From Streptomyces sp. NBC_00557 (GTDB taxonomy: Bacteria; Actinomycetota; Actinomycetes; Streptomycetales; Streptomycetaceae), in contig NZ_CP107797.1 in assembly GCF_036345995.1 (NCBI RefSeq), positions 124,001-188,000 of the forward strand: a stretch of 64,000 nt of DNA, in the 5' to 3' direction. The translations under genes were made by a program, and so were the position numbers. The notes under the pieces were generated by a model. That model had not been told where the DNA came from, ran no database searches, and saw only the letters and a program-made list of their open reading frames with translations. Positions 11,876 to 23,800 of the stretch are shown here, piece after piece (the stretch's first letter is position 1; every line of letters starts with the position of its first letter).

Positions 11876-13270
11876 CTAGTGCACAGCGGCGGGGGTGAGC
11901 AGACCGCCCAGCTCCGGGAACTGCGCGATGGCCTCCTCGGCGGTCAGCTGCGGCCGGCTCGGGCCGCGCCGAACCAGCTCCTGGACCTCCGGCGTGACCA
12001 TCTCGGCCGCCGGTGTCATCAGCGTGTAGACACCGAACAGGGCGTTCGCGACGACCGGTTCGCTGAGCGACGTCGCCGCGAGCCGTCCCATGAACTCCTG
12101 CTCCTCGGGGCCCGGCCCGGCCACGGCCGTCCGGTTGGTGCGCACGTCGGGGAAGGCGACGTCCTGCTGTACGGCCATCGACCACGGCGTCTCGACGGCG
12201 GCCGCCACCCCGGCCTGCGCCCGGGCGGCGAGCCCCGGCTTGAGACCGACCTCCTCCAGCGCCGCACGCAGCGCGAGCGCACCGAAGGCGGAGGCCGACA
12301 TGCCGTGCGCGTACACCGGGTTCAGAGCTGCCACGGCATCGCCCACCAGGGCGAAGCCCTCGGGCAGCGGCAGCCGCTCGTAGTAACGGCGCCGGTTGAC
12401 CGTGCCCTTGTAAGGGCGGACCTCGCTGATCGGCTCCGCCTGCGCGAGCAGGTCGGCGATCACCGAGTGCCGCTGTCCGCGGGCGAACGCGTCGAACCCG
12501 GCCGCGTCCGAGGGCGGCTGCGCCCCGCGCGTGCCGGTCATCGTGGCGATCCAGCGGCCGCCCTCGATCGGGAACAGCGTCGCGCCACGGCCCGGCTGCC
12601 CGGTGCCCGCCTGCGGCTGGATCAGCACCGCGGGGAAGTCCGGGTGCACGCCCTGCGGCGCCCGGTACAGCCGCGTCGAGTACGCCAGACCCGGGTCGAC
12701 GAACTCCTCCTCGACCTCCGGGACGCCTATCTCCACCAGCCACTCGGGCGCCTTGGAACGGCGACCGGTGGCGTCCACCACGAAGTCCGCGGCGAGCACC
12801 CGCTCGCCGTCCTCGTCCTGCAGCCGCACCCCGGTGACCCGGGCCGCGTCGCCGGTCAGCCCGACGACCTTCGCCGACTGCACGACCTCGATGTCGTCGG
12901 CCTCCAGGACCCGCCCGCGCACCACGTGGTCGGTCAGCTCCCGGCTGCACACGACGATGAAGGCGTCGCCGTGGTGACGCGGGAACCAGCCGCCGGCCGA
13001 CAGCGTCAGCGTGTTCCACGGCATGCCGCGGCGGGAAGCACCCGCGGCGTGGAGCCGGTCGAGTACGCCGGGCAGCAGGTCCTCCAGGGCGAGGGCCCCG
13101 CCGCCCATGAACATGTGGCTGTGGTAACCCTGCGGCAGCCCGCGCCGCGGCGCGGGTACGTCGGGCAGCCGGTCGCCCTCCACGATGGTGACCTCGTCGG
13201 CGTGACGGGCCAGGGCAGAGGCCGCGAGCATCCCCGCCATCCCGCCGCCGAGCACTACTGCCTTGGTCAT
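11876..13270 (-). CDS. FAD-dependent epoxidase/monooxygenase, MonCI/Lsd18-like
   Basis: This 464-residue flavoprotein should oxidise carbon-carbon double bonds of a polyketide. The N-terminal Rossmann motif is VVLGGGMAG, followed by HADEVTIVEGDRLP, the RRGLPQ..HSH segment, VVDATGRRSK and the second FAD-binding motif LVGDAVAALNPVYAHGMS. Overall layout and these segments closely resemble the polyether epoxidases MonCI (monensin) and Lsd18 (lasalocid) as I remember them. It lies directly after the ferredoxin (16-bp gap) and 177 bp before the aberrant PKS, so it is probably in one transcript with P450, ferredoxin and PKS. The substrate would be an olefin made by the DH-containing modules. An aromatic-type hydroxylase function is less likely given the polyether-epoxidase signature. 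Confidence 0.85.
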   Translation of the reverse strand: MTKAVVLGGGMAGMLAASALARHADEVTIVEGDRLPDVPAPRRGLPQGYHSHMFMGGGALALEDLLPGVLDRLHAAGASRRGMPWNTLTLSAGGWFPRHHGDAFIVVCSRELTDHVVRGRVLEADDIEVVQSAKVVGLTGDAARVTGVRLQDEDGERVLAADFVVDATGRRSKAPEWLVEIGVPEVEEEFVDPGLAYSTRLYRAPQGVHPDFPAVLIQPQAGTGQPGRGATLFPIEGGRWIATMTGTRGAQPPSDAAGFDAFARGQRHSVIADLLAQAEPISEVRPYKGTVNRRRYYERLPLPEGFALVGDAVAALNPVYAHGMSASAFGALALRAALEEVGLKPGLAARAQAGVAAAVETPWSMAVQQDVAFPDVRTNRTAVAGPGPEEQEFMGRLAATSLSEPVVANALFGVYTLMTPAAEMVTPEVQELVRRGPSRPQLTAEEAIAQFPELGGLLTPAAVH

Positions 13271-13286
13271 GGTGATCTCCGATACG

Positions 13287-13496
13287 TCATCGTCGGTGCA
13301 GCTTGATGGCGGCCACGGGGCAGACGTCGGCCGCCTCCTGCACGTCGTCCGACTCGCCCGGCTCGGGGTGTTCCCTCAGCAGGACGACGCGGCCGTCGGT
13401 GTCGTCCTGCTCGAACACGCCGGGAGCGGCGAACACACACGAACCGGTGCCCGTGCACAGCTCCCGGTCGACGCTGACCCGCACGGCGCTCACCAT
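13287..13496 (-). CDS. Ferredoxin, [3Fe-4S] type, P450 partner
   Basis: A 69-residue ferredoxin with CTGTGSC (two Cys five apart) followed by ADVCPVAAI, the arrangement of single-cluster [3Fe-4S] ferredoxins that pass electrons to actinobacterial P450s. The ATG overlaps the end of the P450 gene by 7 bp, so the two are translationally coupled and the P450 is the obvious partner. No ferredoxin reductase gene is seen in the window, so a shared cellular reductase is presumably used. Confidence 0.93.
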   Translation of the reverse strand: MVSAVRVSVDRELCTGTGSCVFAAPGVFEQDDTDGRVVLLREHPEPGESDDVQEAADVCPVAAIKLHRR

Positions 13497-14719
13497 GTGA
13501 CGGGGCACTCGTACATGCCGTAGATGAGCGTGTCGTTCTTGAACGACAGCTCCTCGAACGGCACGGCGAGCCGCAGCTCGGGGATGCGGCGGAACAGCGT
13601 GTTGAAGACGATCTCCAGCTCGACCTTCACCAGGCTCGCCCCGGGGCACTGGTGGACGCCGCCACCGAAGGCCACATGGCCGCGGGTGTCGCGGTGGATG
13701 TCGAAGACGTCGGGATCGTCGAAGACGGCCTCGTCGCGGTTGGCGGAGCCGTACAGCAGGATGACGCCCTCGCCCTCACGGACCGTCACGTCGCCGAGCC
13801 GCACGTCCTCCGTGGCGACACGGGCGCTCGCCGAGTCGTTGATCGACAGGTAGCGCAGCAGCTCCCCGATCGCCTTCGGGGTCAGCGACGGGTCGGCCTT
13901 GATCTGCTCGAGCTGCTCGGGGTGCTGCAGCAGGGTCACCGTCCCCAGCGAGATCATGTTGGCCGCGGTGTCGAAACCGCCGAACATGAGCATGCGGGCG
14001 ATGGCCACCAGGTCGTGGTGCTCGAGCGCCCCGTCCTCCTTGTTCTTGGCGATGATGCGGCTGAGCAGGTCGTCGGTCGGGTTCTTCTCCTTCTCCGTGA
14101 CCAGCGCGGCCAGGTGCTGCTCCATCTCCAGCTGGCGCCGGTCGAGTTCGTCGGCCTCCAGCCCCCGGGTCATGGTGCCCTCGGCGTGCTCCCGGAACGA
14201 CGTGGCGTCCTCGGCGGGGGCGCCCATCAGCTCGGCGAACAGCAGCGTGGGCACCGGCACGGCGAGTTCCTGCACGAGGTCGACGGGGCCGCCCTTGGCG
14301 AGCATCCGGTCGATGCAGTCGTCCACGAACCGCTGGATGCGGGGCCGCAGCGCCGTGACGCGCTTGACGGTGAACTCGGGGATCAGCAGGCGCCGGCGTA
14401 CGGTGTGCTCGGGTGCGTCCAGGGCCAGCAGCGGCAGTTCGAGGGTGTTGAGGATCTCCTGGGACAGCGCGACCTGGTGCGGGTACCCCGGATTGCGCCA
14501 GTTGGAGCTCATCGCCGGCGAGGTCAGCACCTGCTTGACGAGGTCATGGGTGGCCACCACCCACGCCTCCTTGCCCGACACCTCCACCTTGACCTTGGAG
14601 ACCGGCTCTTCGGCCCGCAGTCGCGCGTATTCCGGAGTGTGGCGGAACGGGCATTTCTCGGCCAACGGAAAGGAGGGGGTCTCGGTTTCCGTTCGTTCGT
14701 CGTTGACGAGGTCTGCCAT
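13490..14719 (-). CDS. Cytochrome P450 (polyketide tailoring)
   Basis: A 409-residue bacterial class I P450. The I-helix oxygen-binding motif is MLMFGGFDTAAN (G-x-D-T), the ExxR region is ELLRYLS, and the haem loop is AFGGGVHQCPGASL with the Cys ligand. The N-terminus (SFPLAEKCPFRHTPEYARLR) resembles CYP105-type soluble enzymes. It is the first gene after a promoter region with a doubled TAGGGG motif and is coupled to the ferredoxin gene, with the flavin epoxidase next. It probably hydroxylates or oxidises the polyketide; substrate not predictable from sequence. Confidence 0.93.
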   Translation of the reverse strand: MADLVNDERTETETPSFPLAEKCPFRHTPEYARLRAEEPVSKVKVEVSGKEAWVVATHDLVKQVLTSPAMSSNWRNPGYPHQVALSQEILNTLELPLLALDAPEHTVRRRLLIPEFTVKRVTALRPRIQRFVDDCIDRMLAKGGPVDLVQELAVPVPTLLFAELMGAPAEDATSFREHAEGTMTRGLEADELDRRQLEMEQHLAALVTEKEKNPTDDLLSRIIAKNKEDGALEHHDLVAIARMLMFGGFDTAANMISLGTVTLLQHPEQLEQIKADPSLTPKAIGELLRYLSINDSASARVATEDVRLGDVTVREGEGVILLYGSANRDEAVFDDPDVFDIHRDTRGHVAFGGGVHQCPGASLVKVELEIVFNTLFRRIPELRLAVPFEELSFKNDTLIYGMYECPVTW

Positions 14720-14895
14720 GTGACAGTTACCTTCTCGATCGTGGGCGCGAATTCGGTCGTCCGGACCGAAGAGAAACGATCCTTCCTTTGACGCTATCCA
14801 GTCGCCCCACGCAGGCCCACCCCTAACAGCCCCCTAGGGAAGCCGGGCGGCCGACGGCGGCCGCCTCCCGTGGGAGACGGCCGCCGAGCAGCCGG
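14720..14895 (-). promoter_or_regulatory. P450 operon promoter region with doubled TAGGGG motif
   Basis: This intergenic stretch lies between the end of the bimodular PKS and the P450 start. On the minus strand TAGGGG occurs at 14836-14831 and again at 14825-14820 (period 11 bp). A -10-like TAGCGT follows 29 nt after the second copy. Similar spacing is seen before the VOC gene. It looks like an activator site next to a weak promoter; the regulator is not in the window. Confidence 0.5.
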
Positions 14896-17800
14896 TCAGG
14901 CGTCGCCGAGAGCCAGGTTGATCAGGGCGTCCGTGTCCAGATCGTCGATGGACCCGCTTTTCCCGGACAGATCCTGAGCATCCGTCGGACCGGTGGTGAG
15001 GGCGTCCTGGTCCTCGGCCAGCGACAGCAGGGCGTCGGCCAGGCCGCTGGCCCGCAGCCGCTCCACCGGAATCACCCGCAGGATTTCCCGGATCCGCTCC
15101 TCCTCCGGATCGGTGCCGGCCTGGGTTTCCGTGGCGGGTGCCAATTCGGCGGACAGGTGGTCGGCCAGGGCCCGTGCATTCGGGAATTCGAAGACGAGCG
15201 TGGCCGGAAGGCGCAAATCCGTCTGCGCGTTGATGCCGTTGCGGAATTCCACCGCGCCGAGGGAATCGAATCCCAGGTCCTTGAAGGACCGGTCCGGGTC
15301 GATCGCGGCCGCCGACGCGTGCCCGAGGATCGCCGCGGCCTGGCCGAGGACCAGGTCCAGCAGGACAGCGGTGCGTTCGGCGGCGGGCAGGGCGCGGACC
15401 CGCTCGCGCAGCCCGGTGACCGGTGCGTTCGCGGCGGCCGCCGTACGCCGCGCGGCGGAGCGCACCAACCCGCGCAGCAGCGCCGGCACATCGGCGTCGT
15501 ACGAACCCAGGGCGAGACGGACGGGAACCACCGCGGGCAGTTCCTGCGCGCACGCGGCGTCGAAGAGAGCGAGCCCCTCCTTGGCGGACATCTCCCGCAC
15601 GCCGGAGCGGTTCAGGCGTTCCCGGTCGGCCTCGCTCAGTTCGCCGGTCATGCCGGTGTCGCTTTCCCACAGGCCCCAGGCCAGGGAGTGGGCGGGTAGT
15701 CCGCGGGTGCGGCGGTGGGTGGCGAGGGCGTCGAGGTAGGCGTTGGCGGCGGCGTAGGAGGCCTGGCCTGCGTTGCCGAAGACGCCGGCTGCGGAGGAGA
15801 ACAGGACGAAGGCGGTCAGGGGGTGGTTCTGGGTGAGTTCGTGGAGGTTCCAGGCGGCGTCGGCTTTGGGTCGTAGTACGGCTGCGACCCGGTCGGGGGT
15901 GAGGGAGGTGACGAGTCCGTCGTCGAGGACGCCGGCGGTGTGGATGACGGCGGTGACGGGGTGGTCGGTGAGCAGCGCTGCCATGGCTTGGCGGTCGGAG
16001 GCGTCGCATGCGGCGAGGGTCACCTCGGCGCCGAGTGCGGTGAGTTCGTCGCGTTGTTGGGTGGCGCCGGGTGCGTCGGGTCCGCGTCGGCTGGTGAGCA
16101 GGAGGTGGCGTACGCCGTGTTGGGTGACGAGGTGTCGGGTGAGGATGCGGCCGAGGGCGCCGGTGGCTCCGGTGACCAGGACGGTGCTGTCGGGGCCGAA
16201 GGCGGTGGGGGGCTGCTCGGCGCCGGTGCCGGTGGGGGTGAGGCGGGTGAGCCGGGCGCTGTGGGGGCGTCCGTCGCGGATGAGGATCTGGGGTTCGCCG
16301 GTGGCGAGGGCGGTGGGGAGGTCGGGGTGGTCGGGGGTGTCGGTGTCGATGAGGAGGAACTGGCCGGGGTTCTCGGCTTGTGCGGAGCGTATGAGGCCCC
16401 AGGCGGCGGCGCCGGCGAGGTCGGTGATGTCCTCGCCGGGCAGTGCGGCCGCGCCGCTGGTGACGACGGCGAGCTTCGAGCCCTTGGCCAGGTGCTCCCG
16501 CACCTCGGCCAGCACCTGGGTGACAACCGCGTGCACCGCCTCGGGACCCGTGCCCGGCTCGGTGCGCAGCACGGTGAACCCGTCCGCCGACGCCCCACCG
16601 GGCCGCGCCACGGCCTCCGACCACTCGACGCGGTACAGGTCGTCCTGCCGGGCCCTGGGCATCTCGGTCAGCTCACGCAGCGTCAGCGACTCCGCAGTCA
16701 GCACCGGCGCCCCCAGTCCGTCGGCGACCAGCACCGACACGGCACCCTCGGCCCGCGGCCGCAGTCGCACCCTGACCCGCGTGGCGCCCGAGGCGTGCAG
16801 GGCCACACCCGACCAGGCGAACGGCAGCCGCGCGGCGGAGTCGTCCCCGGCCAGCCCCAGCACGTGCAGGCAGGCGTCGAACAGGGCCGGATGCAGCCCG
16901 AAGCCCGTCGCCTCGGCGGCGGTCTCCGCGGGCAGCCCCACCTCGGCGTACAGGTCGTCCCCGTGCCGCCAGGCGGCGGTCAGACCCTGGAAGTCCGGAC
17001 CGTAGGCGAACCCGGCTTCGGCGAGAGCGTCGTACAGGCCGTCCACGGCAAGCGGCTCGGCGTCCGGCGGCGGCCACGCGGCGAGGGTGTCCGAGCCGGC
17101 CGGTGCGACGGACGTCAGCAGACCCGTGGCATGCCGCGTCCAGACACCGCCGCGGCCCTCGTCCCGCGAGTGCAGAGCCAGGGTACGGCCACCACCGGAG
17201 TCCTCGCCGACCGTGATCTGGAAGGCGACGCCCCCGCGCTCGGGCAGTATCAGTGGCGCCTCGAGGGCGAGGTCGTCGAGCACCTCGCAGCCGACCTGCT
17301 CCCCGGCTGCCAGCGCCAGCTCCACGAACGCCGTACCCGGAAGGATGACGGTGCCCTGCACCGCGTGCCCGGCCAGCCAGGGCTGCGACTCCAGCGACAA
17401 CCTCCCGGTGAACACCACCGCGTCCGACTCCGGTGACCACACCGCGGCACCCAGCAGCGGATGCTCCGCCGTCTCCAGCCCGGCCCCGGCCACGTTCGCG
17501 CCCGCGGCCTCGCCGTGCCACAGCTCGGCGAGGTAGTCCTTGGCGTCGAGCCAGTAGCGGGTGCGCTGGAAGGCGTAGGTGGGCAGGTCGGTGCGGCGGG
17601 CGCCGGTGGTGGCGTAGTAGGCGGTCCAGTCCACGCGGGTGCCGGTGGTGTGCAGGTGGCCGAGTGCGGCGGCGAGTTCGTGGGTTTCGTCGCGGTCGCG
17701 GCGTTGGGTGGGGATGAAGGTGGCGTCGTCGGTGGTGGCGGGTCCGAGGGCGGTGAGGACGGCGTCGGGGCCGATCTCCAGGTGGGTGGTGGCGGGTATG

Positions 17801-20800
17801 CGGGTGAGGGCTTCGGTGAAGCGGACGGGCTTGCGGATGTGTTCGGTCCAGTAGTCGGGGGTGGTGAGTTCGTCGGTGACCGGCTGTCCGGTGACGGTGG
17901 AGACGAACGGGATGCGCGGCCGCTGGTAGGTCAGGGATTCGGCCACGGCCCGGAAGTCGTCCAGGACGGGGTCCATGAGGGGGGAGTGGAAGGCGTGGCT
18001 GACGGCGAGCTGTTTGGTCTTGCGGCCCTGTGCGGCGAACTGCTCCGCGATCGCCGCCACCGCGTCCTCGCTGCCCGAGATCACCGTGGACGAAGGCGCG
18101 TTGAGGGCGGCGATGCCGGTCTGGTCGGTCAGCAGCGGCAGGACTTCGTCCTCGGTGGCCTGTACGGCGATCATGGTGCCGCCGGTGGGGAGGGCCTGCA
18201 TGAGGCGTCCGCGGGCGGTGACCAGGCGGGCGGCGTCGTCGAGGGAGAACACGCCGGCGACGTGGGCGGCGGCGATCTCGCCGATGGAGTGTCCGGCGAG
18301 GTGGTCGGGGATGACGCCGAAGGACTCGATGAGCCGGTAGAGGGCGACTTCGAAGGCGAACAGGGCGGGCTGGGTGTACTGGGTCTGGTTGAGCAGGTCG
18401 GCGTCGTCGCCCCAGATGACCTCGCGCAGTGGCCGGTCCAGGTGTGTGTCGACGGCGGCGAGCACCGCCTCGAGGGCCTCGGCGAAGACGGGGTAGGTCT
18501 CGGCCAGCTCCCGGCCCATGCCGAGGCGCTGCGCGCCCTGCCCGGTGAACAGGAAGGCGAGCTTGCCGTCCTGGGCGCGGCCGCGCAGCACACCGGGAGC
18601 GGTGCGGCCCTCGGCCAGCGCCTCCAGGCCCTCCAGCAGGCTCTCCAGGCCGTGGCCGGTGACGGCGGCGCGGTGGTCCAGCGCCGCTCGCGTGGTGGCC
18701 AGGGTGTGGGCGACGTCGGTGGTGGAGACGTCCGGGCGGGCGGTCAGCCAGTCGTGCAGCTGCCGGGCCTGCGCGGGCAGCGCCTCGGCCGACTTGGCCG
18801 ACAGCAGCAGGGAGACCGGTCCGGCCGTACCGTCGGCTCCGTCACCCGGGCGGGGCTCGTCCGGCTGGACGGGTGCCTGCTCGATGATGACGTGGGCGTT
18901 GGTGCCGCTCATGCCGAAGGAGGACACGCCGGCCCGGCGGGGGCGGTCCGTCCCGGGCCAGTCGCGGGCCTCGGTCAGCAGCCGGACGGCACCCGACTCC
19001 CAGTCCACGTGCGGGGTGGGCTCGTCCACGTGCAGGGTCCTGGGCAGGACGCCCTCACGGATCGCCATGACCATCTTGATGACACCGCCGACGCCGGCGG
19101 CGGCCTGGGCGTGGCCGATGTTGGACTTCAGCGAGCCCAGCCACAGCGGCCGGTCCTCGGGCCGGTTCTGCCCGTAGGTGGCCAGCAGCGCCTGCGCCTC
19201 GATCGGATCGCCCAGCGTGGTGCCGGTGCCGTGCGCCTCCACCGCGTCCACGTCCTCGGCGGTGAGCCCGGCCGTGGTCAGCGCCTGCCGGATCACCCGC
19301 TGCTGGGCGGGGCCGCTCGGTGCCGACAGTCCGTTGCTGGCGCCGTCCTGGTTGATGGCGGAGGAGCGCAGCAGCGCGAGCACGGGGTGGCCGTTGCGGC
19401 GCGCGTCGGACAGCCGCTCCAGCAGCAGCAGACCGACGCCCTCACCCCAGCCGGTGCCGTCGGTGGCGCCGGCGAAGGAGCGGCAGCGGCCGTCCTTGGA
19501 CAGGCCCCGCTGTCGGCTGAACTCCACGAACAGCTCGGGGCTCGCCATCACGGTGACGCCGCCGGCCAGCGCGAGATCCACCTCACCGGCACGCAGCGCC
19601 TGCGCGGCCAGGTGCATCCCCACGAGGGAGGAGGAGCAGGCGGTGTCCACCGTCACCGCCGGACCTTCGAAGCCGTACGTGTACGACACCCGGCCGGAGG
19701 CGATCGCGCCGGTTCCGCTGTTGGCGGCGTAGTCGTGCGACATGACGCCCGCGTAGACGCCGGTGGCGCTGCCCTTCAGCGTCGCCGGGTCGATGCCCGC
19801 CCGCTCGAACACCTCCCAGGACGCCTCCAGCAGGAGTCGCTGCTGCGGGTCGATGGCCTCCGCCTCGACAGGGCTGATGCCGAAGAAGTCCGCGTCGAAG
19901 TCGCCCGCGTCATAGACGAACCCGCCCTCGCGGACATAGCTCGTGTGCGGCCGCTCGCCCTCCGGGTCGTACAGCCGTTCCAGGTCCCAGCCCCGGTCGG
20001 CCGGGAACGCGCCGATGGCGTCCGTGCCGTCGGCGACCAGCCGCCACAGGTCCTCCGGGGAGCGCACCCCGCCGGGGTAGCGGCAGGCCATGGCGACGAT
20101 CGCGACCGGCTCGTCGTCGGCGGCGCGGACCGCGGTGACCGGCGCCGCGGCGGCGGCCTGGTCGCCGCAGGCCTCCGCCACCAGATGGCGGGCCAGCGCG
20201 GTCGGGTTGGGATGGTCGAACACCACGGTGACGGGCAGCCGTACGCCCGCGGCCTCGCCGAGCCGGTTGCGCAGCTCGACCGCGCTCAGGGAGTCGAAGC
20301 CCAGCTCGCGGAAGGCCCGTTCGGCCTCGACCTCCTCGGGGGAGCCGTAGCCGAGGACCGCGGCGACCTTCTCGCGCACCAGGTCCAGGGCCGCTGCCAC
20401 CCGCTCGGCCTCGGGCAGCCGCAGCAGCCGCTCGCCGAAGGAACCCGCGGACGCGACCGACTGGGCGGTGCCCCGGCGCACGGCCGGCACCAGCGCGGTG
20501 AAGACCGGCTGCGGGGAGGCGTCGTCCGCGCGGATCCCCGCCAGGTCGAACCGGGCCGGCACCAGCAGCGCCGCGTCACTGGTGACGGCGGCGTCGAACA
20601 GCGCCAGGCCCTCGTCGTCGGCGAGCCCGAGCAGCCCGTTGCGGGACATGCGGCCGCGGTCCGTCTCGTCGAGGTCGCCGGTCATGCCGCTCGCCTCGGC
20701 CCAGAAGCCCCAGGCGAGCGACTGCCCGGCGAGGCCGGCCGCCCTGCGGTGGGCGGCGAGGCAGTCCAGGAAGGCGTTGGCCGCGGCATAGTTGCCCTGG

Positions 20801-23800
20801 CCGGGCGCGCCGATGACACCCGCGGCGGAGGAGAAGAGCACGAAGGCGGACAGGTCCTGGCCCTCGGTGAGTTCGTGCAGGTGGAGTGCGGCGTCCGCCT
20901 TGGCGGCGAGGACCCGGTCCACCCGCTCCGGGGTGAGCGAGGAGAGCGTTCCGTCGTCGAGGACGCCCGCGGCGTGCACCACGCCGGTCAGCGGGCGACC
21001 GGCCGGGACGGCGGCCAGAACGGCGGCCAGCGCCTCGCGGTCACCGGCGTCGCAGGCGGCCACGGTGGTCTCGGCCCCCGACTCGGCCAGTTCCGCGACC
21101 AGTTCCGCCGCGCCGGGGGCGTCCGGGCCGCGGCGGCCGAGCAGCAGCAGGTGCCGTACGCCGTGCTCGCGCACCAGGTGCCGGGCGACGAGCCGGCCCA
21201 GCATGCCGGTGCCGCCGGTGATCAGGACCGTGCCGTCCGGCCCGAAGCGGGACTCGGGCTCGCCGGGCACGGCCCGCACCAGCCGGGCGGCCCGCACCAC
21301 TGAGCCGCGCACCGCGACCTGCGGCTCTCCGGAGGCCACGATCGCGTCCAGCACCTCGGCCGGGTCGGTGCCCGCCTCGAGGTCGGCCAGCACGAACCGG
21401 TCCGGATGCTCCGACTGCGCCGAACGCACCAGACCCCATACGGCACCGCCCGCCAGGTCGTCGACCGGTTCCCCCTCGGTGGCGACCGCGCCGCGGGTGA
21501 CCACCACCAGGCGCGCGTCCTCGAGCCGCTCGTCGGTGATCCAGCGCTGGAGCACCCCGAGGACGTGCTGGGTCCGGGCGTGCACGGCGGCGGCGTCGGT
21601 GCCCGGCTCGGTGGCGAGCACCACCACCTCGGGCACGGCATCCGGCTCGCCGTCACGGTCCAGCCGCTCCCAGTCGGTCCAGGAGACCGGCGCGGCCTGG
21701 GCGGCGGGGACGGGCTGCCAGCGCAACCGGTACAGCGAGTCCACGCGGCGGGGCACCGCGGCACCGGCGACCGGGCGCAGCACCAGGGAGTCGACCGAGA
21801 CGACGGGTGCGCCCGAGGCGTCCACGGCGACCAGGCAGACCTCACCGGCGCGCACCGGGGTCAGCCGCACCCGCAGCGTGCGGGCGCCGGTCGCGTGCAG
21901 CCGTACCCCGGACCAGGCGAAGGGCAGCGCCGCCTCGTCGCCGACCGCGTCGGTGAGGGCGACCGCGTGCAGGGCGGAGTCGAGCAGCGCCGGGTGCAGC
22001 CCGAAGCGCTCGGTGGAGGTGGCCTCGGCGAGCACGACCTCCGCGTAGACGTCCTCGCCGACCCGCCAGGCGGCGGTCAGACCCTGGAACTGCGGTCCGT
22101 AGCGCAGGCCGGTCTCCGCGAGGTCGTCGTAGAGCGTGGTGACGTCCAGCGGGACCGCGTCGCGCGGCGGCCACACGGCCACGTCGAACGCCGCGGCCGC
22201 ACCCGTGCCCGCGGCGAGCACGCCGGTCGCATGCCGCGTCCAGGGCACGTCCGGCCCGGCCTGCTCGGGGCGGGAGTGGATCCGCAGCTCGCGGCGGCCG
22301 GCCTCGTCCGGGCCGCCCACCACGACCTGCAGCTGCACCGCCTCGCCGGGGGCCAGGACCAGCGGCGCGTTCAGGGTGAGTTCGGCGACCTGGTCGCAGC
22401 CCACCTGGTCGCCGGCGCGTACGGCGAGTTCGACGAAACCGGTGCCGGGGAAGAACACCGCGTCCCGCACCACGTGGTCGGCGACCCAGGGCTGGGTGTG
22501 CGCCGACAGCCGGCCGGTGAGGGTCACACCGCCGTCCTCCGGGGCCACCACCACCGCGCTCAGCAGCGAGTGCCCGGCGGCCGCCAGGCCGGCCGAGACG
22601 ACGTCACCGGCCGCGCCGGGCGCCGCCTGAAGCCAGTAACGGCGGTGCTGGAAGGCGAACGTCGGCAGCGGCACGTGCCGGCCGGGACGTCCGGCCAGCA
22701 GGGGGGAGAAGTCCACGGCCGCGCCGCGCACGTACGCTTCGGCCAGCGAGGCGGCGAACCGGTCAAGGCCGCCCTCCCTGCGCCGCAGCGAGCCGACGGC
22801 CACCGCAGCCGTGCCCGCGTCGGCGAAGGTCTCCTCCACCCCGAGCTTCAGCACCGGGTGCGGGCTGGCCTCGACGAACAGCCCGAACCCGGCGGCCAGC
22901 AGGGCGCGGGTGGCATCCTCGAACAGCACCGTCTGGCGCAGGTTGGTGTACCAGTACTCGGCGCCCATCACCGTGGTGTCGATGAGGTCACCGGTGACGG
23001 TGGAGTAGAACGCGACCTCGCAGGAGCGCGGCCGCACGGGGGCGAGCACCTCCAGGATGCGCTCCCGGACGTTCTCGACGAACACCGAGTGCGAGGCGTA
23101 GTCGACGGGGATCATCCGGGCCCGTGTGCCCTCGCCCTCCAGGGTGTCCCGCAGCTCCTCGAGCGCGTCGACGTGCCCGCACACCACCGTGGAGCCCGGC
23201 CCGTTGACCGCGGCCAGGGACAGCTTGCCCGGCCAGGCCTCGATGCGCCGGGCGGCCTCCCGCGCCGGCAGCCCGACCGACATCATTCCGCCCAGCCCGG
23301 CGAGTTCCTCCCGGATGACCTTGCTGCGCAGGGCCACCACGCGGGCGCCGTCCTCGACGGAGAGCGCGCCCGCCACCGTGGCCGCGGCGATCTCGCCCTG
23401 GGAGTGGCCGACCACGGCCCCGGGCCGGACGCCGAAGGACTCCCACAGCCGGGCCAGCGACACCATCACCGCCCACAGCACCGGCTGCACCACGTCCACC
23501 TCGTCCAGGGTGGGCGCGCCGGGCCGCTCGCGCAGCACCTCGAACAGGTCCCAGTCGGTGAACAGCCGCAGCGCCTCGGCGCACTCGGTCATGGACCGGG
23601 CGAACGCCGGGGCCGTCTCCAGGAGTTCCACGGCCATGCCCGCCCACTGCGAGCCCTGCCCGGGGAAGACGAACACCGGCGGGGCGTCACCGGCGACGGT
23701 GCCCTGCACCAGCCCCGCCGCCTCGCGGCCCTCGGCGAGCGCGGCCAGGGTGTCCAGCAGCTCCTGGCGGTCCGTGCCCAGGGCGACCGCCCGGTGCTCC

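Noticed and set aside
17461..21303. Plus-strand open frame of 1280 codons
   Set aside because: Antisense shadow of the bimodular PKS, low-complexity composition, no start context.
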